The notes beneath the pieces were generated by a model, which was given only the letters and a program-made list of their open reading frames with translations, had not been told where the DNA came from and ran no database searches. The position numbers and the translations under genes were made by a program. From Holotrichia oblita (taxonomy: Eukaryota; Arthropoda; Insecta; Coleoptera; Scarabaeidae), in the NCBI GenBank assembly GCA_023690525.1, contig CM043015.1, forward strand, positions 206,728,917 to 206,792,916: 64,000 bases of DNA. Direction: 5' to 3'. Positions 21,384-32,789 of this stretch are shown here, in pieces (the stretch's first letter is position 1; each line of letters opens with the position of its first letter).

Positions 21384-22225
21384 TGAAAAAAAGTAAATTT
21401 ATAGTATTTGGTAAAAGAGTATGTTTGATTCCATCAATGTTCCCATAAATATTTACATAGATAATTTAAGTATTGATAGAACTTACAACATAAAATACTT
21501 AGGAGCAATGTTTGATGAATGTTTAAGCTTTAGAGATAATGGTAATTATGTTATAAATAAAATATCCAAAAAGGTTTACTTTTTGAACAGCATTTCTAGA
21601 TGTCTTAGTATGTTTACAAAGATGCTACTTTATAGATCGTTAATCACGCCACATTTGCAGTACTGTTCTACGATAATGTTTGGTCTTCCACAGGTGGATA
21701 TTCAGCGAATGCAAAAAATTCAAAATCGTGCAATGAGAACAATCTTAAATTGTAATAAATAGGTATACTCTAATTGCAACAATGCTTGACGTATTAAATT
21801 TTATGTCAGTTAAACAAGAAATAGTCTAGAGAACTATGGAATTCATTCAAAAAGTTAAACTTAATTTACTACCACATTGTTTGTCAGATAATCTCAAGTA
21901 TGTCTGTGATGTCCACCCATACATATATGACTTGAAATAGAGGAAACTTCTATATACAAGTTTGTAGTACGTACAAGACATACAACAGTGTATTTTATAG
22001 GCGTTTGTCGATATACAATAGATTACCATTAGAAATTAAAGATTGTATTAACATAAAAACATTAAAAACCTTTGTACAAAGTATATTAGAAACAATATAT
22101 GTAAAAATGTTATAGGTATATTTGTCTGTAATGCAACATTCTTGTTTCTCTCACATTATTGTTTTTTGTATACTAATAGCAAATGCTAAATAAAATTCTG
22201 TTATTATTATTATTATTATTAGTAT
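21384..22225 (+). pseudogene. 5'-truncated LINE, C-terminal RT and tail
   Basis: It starts with KSKFIVFGKRV and continues IKYLGAMFDECLSFRD, FTKMLLYRSLITPHLQYCST and MQKIQNRAMRTILNCNK, the post-catalytic region of CR1/Jockey-like RT. Downstream and in other frames are FYRRLSIYNRLPLEIKD and a stop. The element ends with a TTATTATTATTATTATTA tail at 22200-22222. It inserted into the mariner relic to its left. Confidence 0.75.
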
Positions 22226-22353
22226 TATGGAAGGACTCAGAGGGCGACAAGACTGATATAAACAAGACTGTGTATAAATTAAATACAGAGTTTTCCAATA
22301 ACAACGATATGATTTTAAAATGAAATAAAATAGAAATGATTTCAGATATAACC

Positions 22354-22367
22354 ACACTTTTTATATT
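22354..22367. repeat. Target-site duplication, left copy
   Basis: ACACTTTTTATATT, identical to 28054-28067, brackets the R1-clade element. Confidence 0.95.
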
Positions 22368-22566
22368 TTTTTTTTTTTGTCGGTGGAAAATCCTTTATGG
22401 ACGCCATACGGTCTCTGTTCTTTCGCATGGCAGTGTAGGAGTCCCAGCTTGGTATACCTACTAAAAACCACCCCAATCCTCCAGGCACATTCCATGGAAC
22501 CGTCTATCCAAGACATCAACTTCATGGAATTACCAAGTAGTTCTCTTTTTCACCCTCTCTTTATCA

Positions 22567-25483
22567 CTACTTGTTCTGGATTACTCTCTCTTCTCGCTCT
22601 TTCTGTTTCATTATGTCCTTGATCATTTTATGCAACACATCCCAATTTTCCTTAGATTCTATCATTGTAGCTATCAGATTCTGTGAGGTTATATCTTTTC
22701 TGATCTTCCTATTTGCTATCTGCCTTATTGCCACCCAACGCACGCAGTAGTATATAGTGTGCTCTACGGTGTCTATTTCACTACAGTATGCGCACCGCTC
22801 CTCTGCTACTTTTCCTATTCTTTTTGCAAAGGATCTAAACACACCGTGTCCTGTTAAGATCTGTGTGAGGTAATAGTCCACAGTCCTGTGTCCGCACTGG
22901 ATCCAGATTTTGATATTAGGTATTAATTGCTTAGTCCACTGACCACTAGTAACATTTCTTTGCCACCTTTCTTGCCACAAGTCTAACGTTCTTTCTCTTG
23001 CGATTTTAGCTATTTTTTCTCCCTTGTGTTCGTAGACGTAGCTCCTCTCCTCTGCCATCAGATCTATAGGTGGTAGGCCTGTTATAACCTGAAGACTTAA
23101 GGTGGGTGCGGTTCTGTAGGCAGCCGCAACTCTAATCAGTACTCTGCGCTGTACTTTTTGCAGTAGTAGGCAATTTCTTTTGACTTCCAGAGCGTTATTC
23201 CACACCGGTGCACCGTATAGCAATATGGAATGGACCACTGCAGCCAACACCGCTCTCTTCGAACTCGTTGGTCCTCCGATATTTGGCATAAGTCTGGCGA
23301 GTTTGGCTATCTTATCTTCTGCCTTCTCTGCTATCTTCTCGAAGTGCTTCCTAAAGCTACCTGCGGTATCGAAGAAAATCCCTAGATACTTAATATTGTT
23401 CTTCGGCATAATTCTAATGTCATCTAGCTTAAAGCTTAGGCCTTCTCGTTTTCTTTTATTCGTAATAATCAGAGCTTCCGTTTTCTCCGACGCTAATGTC
23501 AGGTCATTTGCTTGCATCCATCTGTTTATGCGTCTAAGATTTTCATTAGTGATTCTCATTAAATCAGATTTGCTGTCAGCCGTCACAATCAATGCCAGAT
23601 CATCCGCAAACGCTATGGTTTTTGCTCGTCCCTCCAGCGCAATTTCCAGAACGTCATTGTACAAGATGTTCCACAGAGTCGGTCCCAGAACAGAGCCCTG
23701 TGGCACACCGCCTTCCATTTCCAACGTATGTTTTTTGGTTACAATGATGCTTCTTTCGTTCAGGTAGTCATCTACAATATTAATCAAATATGGGGATATC
23801 TCTCTTTTCGCAGCTTTTCTAAGATTATATTCCAGCTGGCCGTATTGAAAGCATTTTGAATATCTAAAGTTACCAAAACGTTCCATTTTTTGCCATGTTT
23901 TTTGCTTATATCTTTAATTATTTCGAGAGCCTGTAGTGTCGTATGTCCTTTTCTGAAACCGTATTGATGTTTCGCCAAACCTCCCTTGCTTTTTATCTCT
24001 TCTTCTAGCCTTCGTCGGATAAGAGCTTCATATAACTTGCTCATTGTATTTAAGAGGCAGATCGGTCTGTAGGAGTTTCGTTGTTCTGGTTTAATTCCTT
24101 TTGGTATGAGTATAACTTTTGCTATTTTCCACTCTCTTGGGAACGTTTGTGTTCTTAAAAGCCGATTTAACACGTCCAATAGCCATTCGTTATTTACCTT
24201 CTCCGTTTCCTTAATGGCTTCCGTGGGTATACCGTCTGGTCCTGGAGCTTTTCCTGATTTCATGTTATTTGCAGCGTCTGTAAGTTCTATGGCCGTGAAT
24301 GGCAAAACTGTGTCGACTCTCTTTCTATAATCTTGTCGGGCCCTGCTTGAACATGGAAAGAGTTTTTTCGCTATCTCCTTTTTGTCCTTGTCTGGTATAT
24401 CATACGGTACAAAATTTTTGAGGCTCTTAACTGCAATTTTATATCCATCCCCCCAGACGTCCCTGTTCAGGTCATTACATAGTTTATTCCAATGTTCCCT
24501 TTTGGATAGTCTAATTAATTTCCTGAGTTCTTTCTTCGTGAGCTTGTACTTTATGCTAGCTCGCAGTTTCTCAATTTCGCTGGCATTTGTTTTGGCCATT
24601 TTGGTATACCCTCTTCTTGCTTCCATGCATTGCTTTCTTTTATCGTTGATCTCGTCGCTCCACCAATATGGTATAGTCTTCTCTCCCCTTGGACCATTTA
24701 TAATACTGTTTTTATACGCTTCCCCTATGATAGCTGTACATTCTTTGTGCGAACTCCTTTCCTGGGCATCCATGTTGCAAAGTCTAATTTTCATATTAGC
24801 GTTGAAGGCATTCCAGTCAATTATACGTTTTTGTTTTCCAGATATTTGCTTAACCACTTTATTGTGGTTAACTTCATAGCAGATGTAACGATGTTCCGTC
24901 AGGTTTTCTTCTTCCATCACTTTCCAATTTGTTATACGCGGTGAGATTTTTCGTGTGGAGAGAGTGACATCAATATAAGATTCTGTCCTTCCTCTTACAA
25001 ATGTTGGTGCTCCTCCGTTGTTATGAACCACCAGATCTAGTGCAGCGATCCAATCTGCCCAGTGCTCGCCCTTCCTGTCGCTAATGGGGATTCCCACAAG
25101 TGTGACTTGGCATTAATGTCACCAGCGATGATAACCTCTTCCTTTCGCGATCTAACATACTGTGCAATCTCGTCTACTTTTTCTTTATATTCACTGATAT
25201 CTATATTGGGTGATATGTAACAGCCACAGAACGTCCATCCTTCAAAATTGATACTTATGTAACTTTCTCCCACCTTTATATCTGTTATCGGTAGTTTTTT
25301 ATTCATAAAGATCACGGCCACATCCTCTCTTTCGTCCTTTATCCATTTGTTTCCTTTAATTATTGTTTTATTTGGCTCACTTACTAATACCATATCCATA
25401 TCTTTTTGCTTGGCCATGGCATAGGCAAGGTCATGCGCTGCTCTTCCCCTTCCTAGATTTGTTTGCAGTATCTTAAAGCCCAT
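22567..25483 (-). pseudogene. R1-clade ORF2 (endonuclease, RT), two frameshifts
   Basis: ORF2 nicks the target and reverse-transcribes the element RNA. The start ATG at 25483 begins MGFKILQTNLGRGRAAHDLA, the usual R1-type opening. The APE-like endonuclease has GDINAKSHLW and SYIDVTLSTRKI. RT motifs are KSGKAPGPDGIPTEA, RNSYRPICLLNTMSKLYE, HQYGFRKGHTT, TLDIQNAFNTASW, GGVPQGSVLGPTLWNIL and IAFADDLALI (active site near 23600). The C-terminus has CAYCSEIDTVEHTIYYC (CX2CX7HX4C). Single-base shifts near 25095 (LWESP versus GIPISD) and near 23810 (LRKERYPHI versus KREISPYL) break it. All catalytic motifs are conserved and no other stops occur, so the damage is recent. Confidence 0.95.
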
Positions 25484-27511
25484 TTACGTTTATACCGCTT
25501 CTCCGTGTCCTCGCTTCTACTGGCTGAAGTTTTTGCTTTCTCATGTCTTCTACCAACTTCTTAAAGTACGGGCACTTGATCTGATCCGCTCTGTGTCCAT
25601 CCATATTGCATTTTACACATCGGTCCCTGTTAGTACAGTCTTTTCCTTTATGGCCCGCTTCTCCACATTTGATGCAGTCCTTACTGCGATCTATTTGTGC
25701 TTTACACTCCCGGGTCTTGTGTCCATATTCCAGGCATCTAAAACACCTCACAATATCTATTCTTTCCCTGATGCCGCATTCGGTCCACCCTATTCTTAGC
25801 TTTCTACGTTTTATTAGCGGCAGTGCTTGGTCCCTCGGTATCTCGGCTATTACGGTTTGCTCTTCGTTTCTTCCGGTCCTGATTGCTCTAATTTTTATAT
25901 CGGCTTCGTTTACTTTGATATCCGCTGCTATTGCATGTCTAACTTCTTCTTCCCTGGTAGTTGGATCCATTCCCAGTACAAAAATTGTTGTCATACCTAA
26001 TTTCCTGGTGGCTACTTTAACATCATCTATTTTCCTTTTAATTTCATTTTGTAGTGAATTTGCCATATCCTGTCCTCCATCTACTGTCAAACGTAGGTCT
26101 CCTTTCCCCGTTTTTTGGAGTTTTTTAACTTTGACTCCTATATGGTCAATATTAACTTCTTCTTTAAGCTTTTTCACTATGTCCACGAAAGACTTGCCCT
26201 GCGCTTTGACTGTCACTATACTTTCTTCCTTTTTCTTACGTTGTTTTGGGTCCGATCTTGGCGTCTGTGTCAGCAGTTTTATCTTTACTTTCTGTTTCGC
26301 GAAGACATACTCGCAGATTTTTCTAACGTAAGAGAGCTTTAAACCTTCGCTTATCACCAGGCTAATGTTCTCTGTGGGGTGCATTGAGATATTTTCTTTA
26401 AGCTGCACTATTTTTTCATATACCGCCTCCATGTCATTTACTCCTGTTGTATCAATACTTAACGGTAGCAGGTGTACGGCACTACTTTTTCTACGTGCGT
26501 GTTTGCTCTGGTCCTGGTGTTTAATGTCTGTATAAGAAAATCCGCTTGTCCCTCGTTTTTCTCCATCAGTTCAGCCAAACCGGCATATTTTAGCGTCAAA
26601 CTGTCTACTAATTTGTTTTCGGCTTTTTTGGGGTCCATTAGAATTGCATAGTCGCCATAGTGGTCAATTTTTGGCGAGTTATCAGTGGCTGCAGTTTCTG
26701 TAATCTTATAGCTCTCTTGGGGCCACTTCTCATCTAAGATCTCTGCCAACTTATTGAAAGTGCTATTTTCCTCGATTACCATTCTGATCTTATTTGCGAC
26801 TAATACCTTTTTTTCGTCGAAGTCCTTCTTGATATCTTCTGGTTTTACTTGTGTGGATACTGATTTCGTTTCCTTAACTTCCGTTTTTATTTGTTTATTG
26901 CTACCCTTGCCTTCATCTAGCACTTTCCATTCTTTGTGGATGTCGGTTAATTGACGTTTTAACTTTTTGACATTGTTCTTGATCTCTGTTTTTGTCTTTG
27001 AGCTTGCGTCTGTAATTGCTACAAGTTCGTTTACTGTCTTGGTTAGCCTATCAAATTGTTTCCGGAGTTCTTGTAAATGGTCACTTTCCTCTTCTTCCCT
27101 TAAGCGTTTTGTTGACTTTCTTCCGGCATCGTCTATACCATCCTTTGGGAATGTGTTTGCTCGTGCCCTAGGCATCCTTTCTATTTCTCTCCCATCCATT
27201 GTTTCGTCCATTGTAGCCAGGGATACCGTCTTCTGCAAAACTGGTGGTGTTTGTTGCGATACTTCAGTTCTGCGAACCAAGCGCTCCGCTATTCTAGTCC
27301 CCGGCATGGCCTCCTGTATCTCGGCTGTATCTCCTTCGTGCTCCATGGTTATTGGTGGAGGTGTAGACGGAGGAGTCCTAGCAATAGAACTTCGCCTGCC
27401 AAAGATCAACGCTTCTTCCAGTTTCCTCTCGAAATTCTCCGTATTTATTGCCTGGTCATCTGTATCAGTTGTTCCATCCTGCTTCGTCGTTTTATTATTA
27501 AAATCACTCAT
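25473..27511 (-). pseudogene. R1-clade ORF1 (gag-like RNA-binding), one frameshift
   Basis: ORF1 packages element RNA. I choose the ATG at 27511 (MSDFNNKTTKQDG), because the open stretch upstream to 27907 has no recognisable homology and is probably 5' UTR. The N-terminal third is charged and probably disordered. A coiled-coil-like region (EEESDHLQELRKQFDRLTKT) follows. The C-terminal part carries three zinc knuckles: CFRCLEYGHKTREC, CIKCGEAGHKGKDC and a longer CVKCNMDGHRADQIKC. A one-base shift near 26480 separates the two halves; reading on in the next frame gives LLPLSIDTTGVND then MEAVYEKIV without a stop. It overlaps ORF2 by 11 nt. Confidence 0.9.
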
Positions 27512-28053
27512 ACTGTTCCCACGAGTAGCTGGGGATCTAACAGTCACTCGCAGCAGAGCCCCGCCATCACTACGAGAAGGCTCATTTAAACCGGAGGTCG
27601 CCAGGTATCCGGAGTTCCGCACAGTAAAGGTTGGGCTCCCCCCAACCACGCAGTCTTCGGCCGTATGCGGTGCCACCTTGACTTTGGGGTGTGGTGTATC
27701 CGTGTCCACGGGCCGGCCAGTTAAGGCAAGCCCCCTGGGTGTCGTTTCTGTGGCGGCCCCATCACCGATGGAGTCACCCCGTCCCAAAAAGAGAAGAAAA
27801 GGTACGTAGATCCCTAGCCCTCGATACCTAATAGCGTCGGGATCTGAAGAGAACAAGCGTTGGTCAAGAGAGACCGATAGTGGAAGACAAGTGAAGAAGT
27901 ACCTCACCCAAGGCTAGTTGAAGAAGAGTGAGGTGAGTCAGAAAGACTGAGCCGTCCTTAGCTTGGCTACCCCTCCCCGTCCCGTCAGGCTCGAAGAGAG
28001 GCAGCCACCGTGCCCCACCACCAGCGACAAGGTCCCACGGCTCCTCGGTGGGG

Positions 28054-28067
28054 ACACTTTTTATATT
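28054..28067. repeat. Target-site duplication, right copy
   Basis: ACACTTTTTATATT, identical to 22354-22367. Confidence 0.95.
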
Positions 28068-28069
28068 AT

Positions 28070-28328
28070 CTTATAGTATAATTGACAACGTTTATGTTTT
28101 GAATAGTACTTCCTTTAAATGTCCACCTCGGCTTCGTGTACACGAGTGAATTCGACGAATACAATTTTCAACGACTTTGTGCAATAAATCGGGCGTAATC
28201 TCACGAATGCAGCGTTGAATGTTCAATCTCAAAGAATCAAGTATTTGTGGCCTGTTTGCATAAACCTTAGATTTTAAGTAGCCCCACAAAAAGTAATCTA
28301 AAGCAGACAAATCACAGCTTCTTGGAGG
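28070..28328 (-). pseudogene. DD41D transposase, C-terminal piece
   Basis: The minus strand reads PPRSCDLSALDYFLWGYLKS (third catalytic Asp), then KVYANRPQILDSLRLNIQRC and LHKVVENCIRRIHSC to a stop near 28092. The rest of the same gene lies at 29279-29935, on the other side of a 950-bp block of LINE DNA. About 60 codons, including the QQDGATCH block with the second Asp, are missing at the junction. Confidence 0.8.
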
Positions 28329-28930
28329 TCAGGGAACAGTTGAATCTCTTGAAATTATCCTTTCTTCAAACTTTTCTTGCACTTGCAAGATCACCAAGAC
28401 AAAGACAGGCAAAGGAGTTCCTAAGGAAACAGAGGCCTGAGTTTACTGAAGATCTACTGAGTAAAGACAGGAAGACTGTCAAAGTGATAGTAGGTCTGTT
28501 GATCGGCCATTGCAGACTGAATAGGCATATGTTTAACCTGGCAGATTCTGTCAATAGGAAGAAGGAACTCCAGTTCATGTTTTGTGCCATTGCAATGACC
28601 TAGCAAGGACAAGGTTTCTAGTAATGGGCGTAGAGAAGCCCGTAGCTAACGGCTACATAAAAGAGCCACTCTCAAAAATGATAGGCCTAATTAAGAAGGG
28701 GAAACTAGAGAGCGTTCTCTAAGGAAAACGGGGACCACAATAGATCTGCAAAAGTCGTGGTGAAACAGGTTCGCATGCCACCCCATTCCTAACCTAAACA
28801 TATTTCCCAATATTCAACCCTAAAAAGTTTTTACCGTAACAACCAACACCCTAGTTGTGCAAGTTGGTTCCAATAGAAGTTAAACGATCTTCGGTTAGGC
28901 CCAAATAAAGTATGTAGTTCAAAAGAAAAA
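28329..28930 (+). pseudogene. LINE 3' part: RNase H C-terminus and 3' UTR
   Basis: The plus strand reads KVIVGLLIGHCRLNRHMF, then in another frame VHVLCHCNDLARTRF, YIKEPLSKMIGLIKKGKLES and a stop near 28721. This is the end of an ORF2 with an RNase H domain (I/R1-group LINE). The 3' UTR includes the dispersed repeat at 28800-28911, also found at 16026. It is inserted in the DD41D transposase. Confidence 0.7.
28800..28911 (+). repeat. Dispersed repeat, copy 2 (LINE 3' UTR)
   Basis: Matches 16026-16128 over about 100 bp; lies directly behind the RNase H-type LINE C-terminus. Confidence 0.7.
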
Positions 28931-29278
28931 AGAAAATGTAAATGAAGTTAAGAAAACAAAGAATGAGGCGGAGTTCAGGCTTAACCTGTTCTTCCACTCA
29001 ACCTCCGACTAAGCTTAACCTAACTTAAAAACTAAAACTACAAGAGTTAGCCTCTATATATAGTTATACAAAATATGTGCCAAAATGAAAACCAAATCTA
29101 CATGCTACCCTACTGCCTTCCCACCAAATAGCCAAAGAGACTTCTTAAATGTGTTAGTACACGGAGTCATTTTGATTTTAATTGGTATGCTATTATAGAT
29201 TCGCGTAATTTGGTATGAAAAGCTCCTTTTGAATTGTTCCAACCTGTGCATCGGTGGAGTTAGAGTACCTTTAAATCT
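28931..29278 (-). pseudogene. LINE ORF2 C-terminus
   Basis: The minus strand reads RLEQFKRSFSYQITRIYNSI and PCTNTFKKSL, the terminal block common to CR1/Jockey ORF2 proteins, then a stop near 29105 and about 170 bp of probable 3' UTR. It is the second of two LINE pieces lodged in the DD41D gene, in opposite orientation to the first. Confidence 0.6.
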
Positions 29279-29935
29279 ATCGGTAACGTTCACCATTCAC
29301 TGTAATTGAATCTCCAACCCCATTTTGGAAAAAAAATGGTCCAACGATACTACCATACCATAAACCACACCATACAGTTACCTTCAGGGGATGCAAACGC
29401 TTCTCGCGAATCTGTTGTGGATTGTTTTCACGCCAAAAATGGCAATTATGCGTATCTACGTAACCACTTAACCAAAACTGAGCTTCATCTCCAAAGATAA
29501 TTTTGCGATGAAAATTGCGAACACTTTCAAGTCGTTCTTAACTCCAAGCAGCAAATTCGCAGCGCCGACGATGGTCCAGTGGCTTAAGTTCTTGGGTCAA
29601 AACAATCTTATACGGGTCCAAATTTAAATCTTTTTGCAAAATTCGCCAAGTTGTTGCTTTTTTAAGTCCTAACTCTTGAGCACGACGAGGAATTGATAAA
29701 TTTGCAACACGAGCTCCTACAGCAGCAATAATCTCAACAGTTCTCGCATTTCGACGTCTTACTGGTGTTTTTACATCGTAAGAGTAAAATTATTTTCAAA
29801 TTTCTTAACGATGCGACGAATGACAAGCACAGAAGGGCGATTATTTGAACCACATAAGTACGACGATTTTCGTAAAATTTTTCGACAATAACCAAACGTT
29901 AGCGTTTATTTAACCATAATAAATTGTTAGAGTTT
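29279..29935 (-). pseudogene. DD41D transposase, N-terminal and first catalytic part
   Basis: The minus strand reads SNNRPSVLVIRRIVKKFE (helix-turn-helix), KTPVRRRNARTVEIIAAVGA, RRAQELGLKKATTWRILQKD (second helix-turn-helix), PYKIVLTQELKPLDHRRR, IIFGDEAQFWLSGYVDTHNC (first catalytic Asp), REKRLHPLKVTVWCGLWYGS and VGDSITVNGERYR. One TAA (in AAWS*ERLE) and a frameshift in the N-terminal part are the main lesions. It breaks off at GERYR where LINE DNA begins and continues at 28328. Confidence 0.85.
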
Positions 29936-29945
29936 AGTGAACATA

Positions 29946-31350
29946 AATGACAACTCGTGACAGGTATAACTTTATTACCATGGTTACTACATCATTACAA
30001 AATCCTCTCATTCTTATTGGAAAACCCTTTACTACTGATACATTTATTTTTAGATTAGTTGTAACTAGCAATAAAATACCAACAAGCTGGCGTACCCAAA
30101 GTGGTCTTGATTAACTGAGATTGATTTCCACATTAACTCGTGTTAACCATTAACATAACAGATTTAATGTAATTTTAATCGCTTTAACTTGATGGAAGCG
30201 CTCTTTATGAATGTCAATCGAATTAATTATCGAAAATTCACGATGCACGATTCTAGATTTCTAAAATATTCCTTCGCCTCTCCGATAAATTATTACCTCC
30301 GAATGCAATATGTACATAAAAATGCAGAATCTCTCCGAAATATTTCACAGTTTCGAATCATCTTTGACCTTAAAAATTGAAACGTCTACGTTTTTCATCT
30401 GGGATCGTAGATCATTGCCGAAAATATAACTAATGGTGCGCTGTCGATTTTTTTTTAATTTTACAGTTTAAAACTTGCAGTGAAAGAAACAAGAAATAAA
30501 CAAGCGAATTGCTAAGGTGTACACTTTTTGCTATTTCATTATCCTTGATATTTATAAGTAAAATTCGAATAATTAAAGGTCGCAAATAATACAAAAAAAG
30601 CAGTAAAATATATTACGCGCACAGGTAATTACTGAGATCTGTTGTAATATTATTAAATATTTGGTGGATACTGTAATTATCCCGAATTAATTGATTACAG
30701 TTTCGATCATTTATATTCTGGAATTAATAATGAGATTTCACGCTTATTAGTTTTAATATTACCATGAATGAATAATGAATGTGTTTAATTAATAAATTAT
30801 TATTGATTATTTATTTACAATTTTAAATATATATATTTTAAATGTCTTGGGAACTGTAATAAATATCAAATTTCCTAAATTGTGTTAAAAGTTTCGAAAC
30901 AAAAGGCGGCTCTATAGGTAAAGAAGAACCCGCTTCAAGTTATCTATTGATAATTGCTGCTTACCGAATAGAATTAAGATCGATTAAGGTCAGAGGTTAT
31001 CTTGTCCATAAATTTAAGTGATGATTTTATAGAAAATTACTAACGCTGTGATAATTGCTTTTCTTGTTTTTATTTTGATTAATTAATAAATTGCTTCGAG
31101 CGTCTTTTATACTAATTTCAATTTTACCAATTTTTTTTGATTGTTTATTGGGCGCCAAAAAATATAGGTTATTGAAGGTTGTTATAAATGTTTGCAGTAA
31201 CGTTTCGGGTGTTTGGCTAGAGGTGCAATTTAAAAGTTCACAACTGCGTCTTGCAATTCCTGTTGTTTTGTAAGCGTTTTTTCCGTCAAAAATTGCTTCA
31301 GGGTAAACCGGAATTATATGGGAGATGTTTGAGAACTTCCCACTTTCACT
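29946..31350. other. AT-rich stretch, no gene seen
   Basis: I see no element signature or credible coding region here, only very AT-rich DNA, some of it with simple TTA/TAA runs. Confidence 0.4.
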
Positions 31351-31605
31351 TTGTCAACCAAGTTTAACATCTTGCCGTAATCGTCCCGACTTTTTCCTTC
31401 TAATGCCTCTATCCAATTTCTGGAGAGTTTCGCTGTTAATGGTTGTGTACGGTTCAAGGAATTTATTAAGTAATACGGTGGCCATAGTTTTGCAAGCAGG
31501 TAGTTGAGTTTTGAATTTCTTGTGAACTGGAGAATCTGGATGTTCCCACATTATAGACTGTTCTTTCGACTCTAGTGTAAACTTATAAACCCAGGTTTCA
31601 TCTCA
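31351..31605 (-). pseudogene. mariner transposase fragment
   Basis: The minus strand reads DETWVYKFTLESKEQSIMW (first catalytic Asp), KKFKTQLPACKTMATVLL and FLEPYTTINSETLQKLDR, the central part of a mariner transposase. It begins abruptly at 31605, where a LINE fragment starts, and stops before the second Asp block. Confidence 0.75.
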
Positions 31606-32455
31606 GAAAGAATCAAGGTTCTACTTCCGAACCGCGAGGAATGGAGCTCTCGTGGACGCAAATTCGAAAACGGGTCGTTCGACAAACAAAATGGTATGGG
31701 TTGGGATTTATGGACCTAAGACCAAACTCTCCAGAACCTATTTTTCAGGCGGAAATATACGCCATAGATGTTTGCGTCAAGGAAAACCTCAACAAGAACC
31801 GAATGGGGTAAACATCTATATATGCACCGATAGTCAAGACGCTTTAAAAGCTCTAGCCTATCATAGCTTTGTGTCTAAATTGGTCGGATGAATGTTACGA
31901 GGTTAGCTGCAACAACCAAGGTAACCCTGTTGTGGGGACTTGGGCACACCAATACCAAAGGAAATGATATGGGAGATGAACTTGCAAAGCAAGGGGCTGA
32001 CATGCATTTCATTGGACCGGAACCCTTCTTTGGAATTCTCAGAAACCAGCTCAAGAAGGAGGCTCGAGAATGGGAGACAAAAGATATGGTCTCCCTCTGG
32101 AGGAAAGCACCCGAAGCGAAGAAATTTATGAACTCCTCGCCAAACACCAATAAAGAAAACTACTGATCTCAGCAAGTCAGAGTTAAGGACTCTCACGGGC
32201 TTTCCAACTGGAAACTGGAAAGATGTGAAAAGTTGATAAAGACACGGCAAAGGTTTCAGCATCTAGGACAGGCTACCTTAACACCTGAACAGATCAAAGC
32301 CTTGGCACCCAAACTAGTCTTCCGGTTCGTCAAGAGCATGGAATAGAGAGGTACTGGTAGGATAGGGTAATGACAATAGATCAATAGATCGCAGTGAGGA
32401 GAGGTGCTTGGAAGCTGGACGACCCACCACCAATACTATACAATACAATACAATG
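31606..32455 (+). pseudogene. LINE RNase H domain, 3' UTR and ACAAT tail
   Basis: RNase H motifs, in shifting frames, are GIYGPKTKLSRT, FQAEIYAIDVCVKENLNKN, VNIYICTDSQDALKALA (catalytic Asp), VTLLWGLGHTNTKGNDMGDE and LAKQGADMHFIGPEPFF. The usual WVPGH has decayed to WGLGH. Downstream are LSKSELRTLTG and a C-terminal tail, LTPEQIKALAPKLVFRFVKS. The element ends with the ACAAT repeats TATACAATACAATACAATG (32438-32456). It is an I/R1-group non-LTR element, 5'-truncated in RNase H. Confidence 0.8.
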
Positions 32456-32596
32456 AAAGAATCGCCGTCCTGTTGGTATCTGGTGAGATGTTGAAGTGAC
32501 GTTATTCGATTGGATTTGTGGATCTCGGAGAGCATTTTCGACGCCCAACGCATACTATTTCACAACTCTTAGGCAGACTGCACACTGACGAAACTG

Positions 32597-32622
32597 GTTT
32601 CATAAAACCGGTTTTATGAAAC
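32597..32622. repeat. 26-bp perfect palindrome
   Basis: The half-site GTTTCATAAAACC is followed directly by its reverse complement. Nearby, CTGACGAAACTGGTTTCAT (from 32585) and a second TGACGAAACTAG at about 32653 suggest the remains of a small TIR element. Confidence 0.7.
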
Positions 32623-32789
32623 AAATTTCGCAAAACTCGTCTCATATTTGACAGTACATTGACGAAACTAGTAGATGATCAGTTTCTGAGATGTGGTCGG
32701 ATGATGAGGACAGAAAAAGAAACAGAAAAAAGGAACGAAAGTACTGCGTTTATCCCCTAATACAGGACAGAAGTCACAGCAGTGATGTA

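Larger units (their letters stand above)
22368..28053 (-). mobile_element. Full-length R1-clade non-LTR retrotransposon, 5.7 kb
   Basis: On the minus strand it reads 5' UTR (28053 to about 27512), ORF1 with three zinc knuckles, an 11-nt overlap into ORF2 (endonuclease, RT, C-terminal zinc knuckle), a 3' UTR of about 190 bp and a poly(A) tail (T-run 22368-22379). A perfect 14-bp target duplication flanks it. R1 itself makes 14-bp duplications in 28S rDNA; here the target is AT-rich non-rDNA. Only three frameshifts interrupt the two ORFs, so the copy is young. It is full length at the 5' side or close to it, since the duplication sits directly against the 5' UTR. Confidence 0.95.

Noticed and set aside
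22151..22357. Two minus-strand frames with Ile/Asn runs
   Set aside because: They translate the TTA tail of a LINE and flanking AT-rich DNA.
25606..26331. 241-codon open frame on the plus strand
   Set aside because: It is antisense to ORF1 of the R1-clade element; the zinc knuckles are on the minus strand.
26967..27809. 280-codon open frame on the plus strand
   Set aside because: Antisense to the N-terminal half of ORF1 and Ser/Val-rich because of the opposite strand's codon use.
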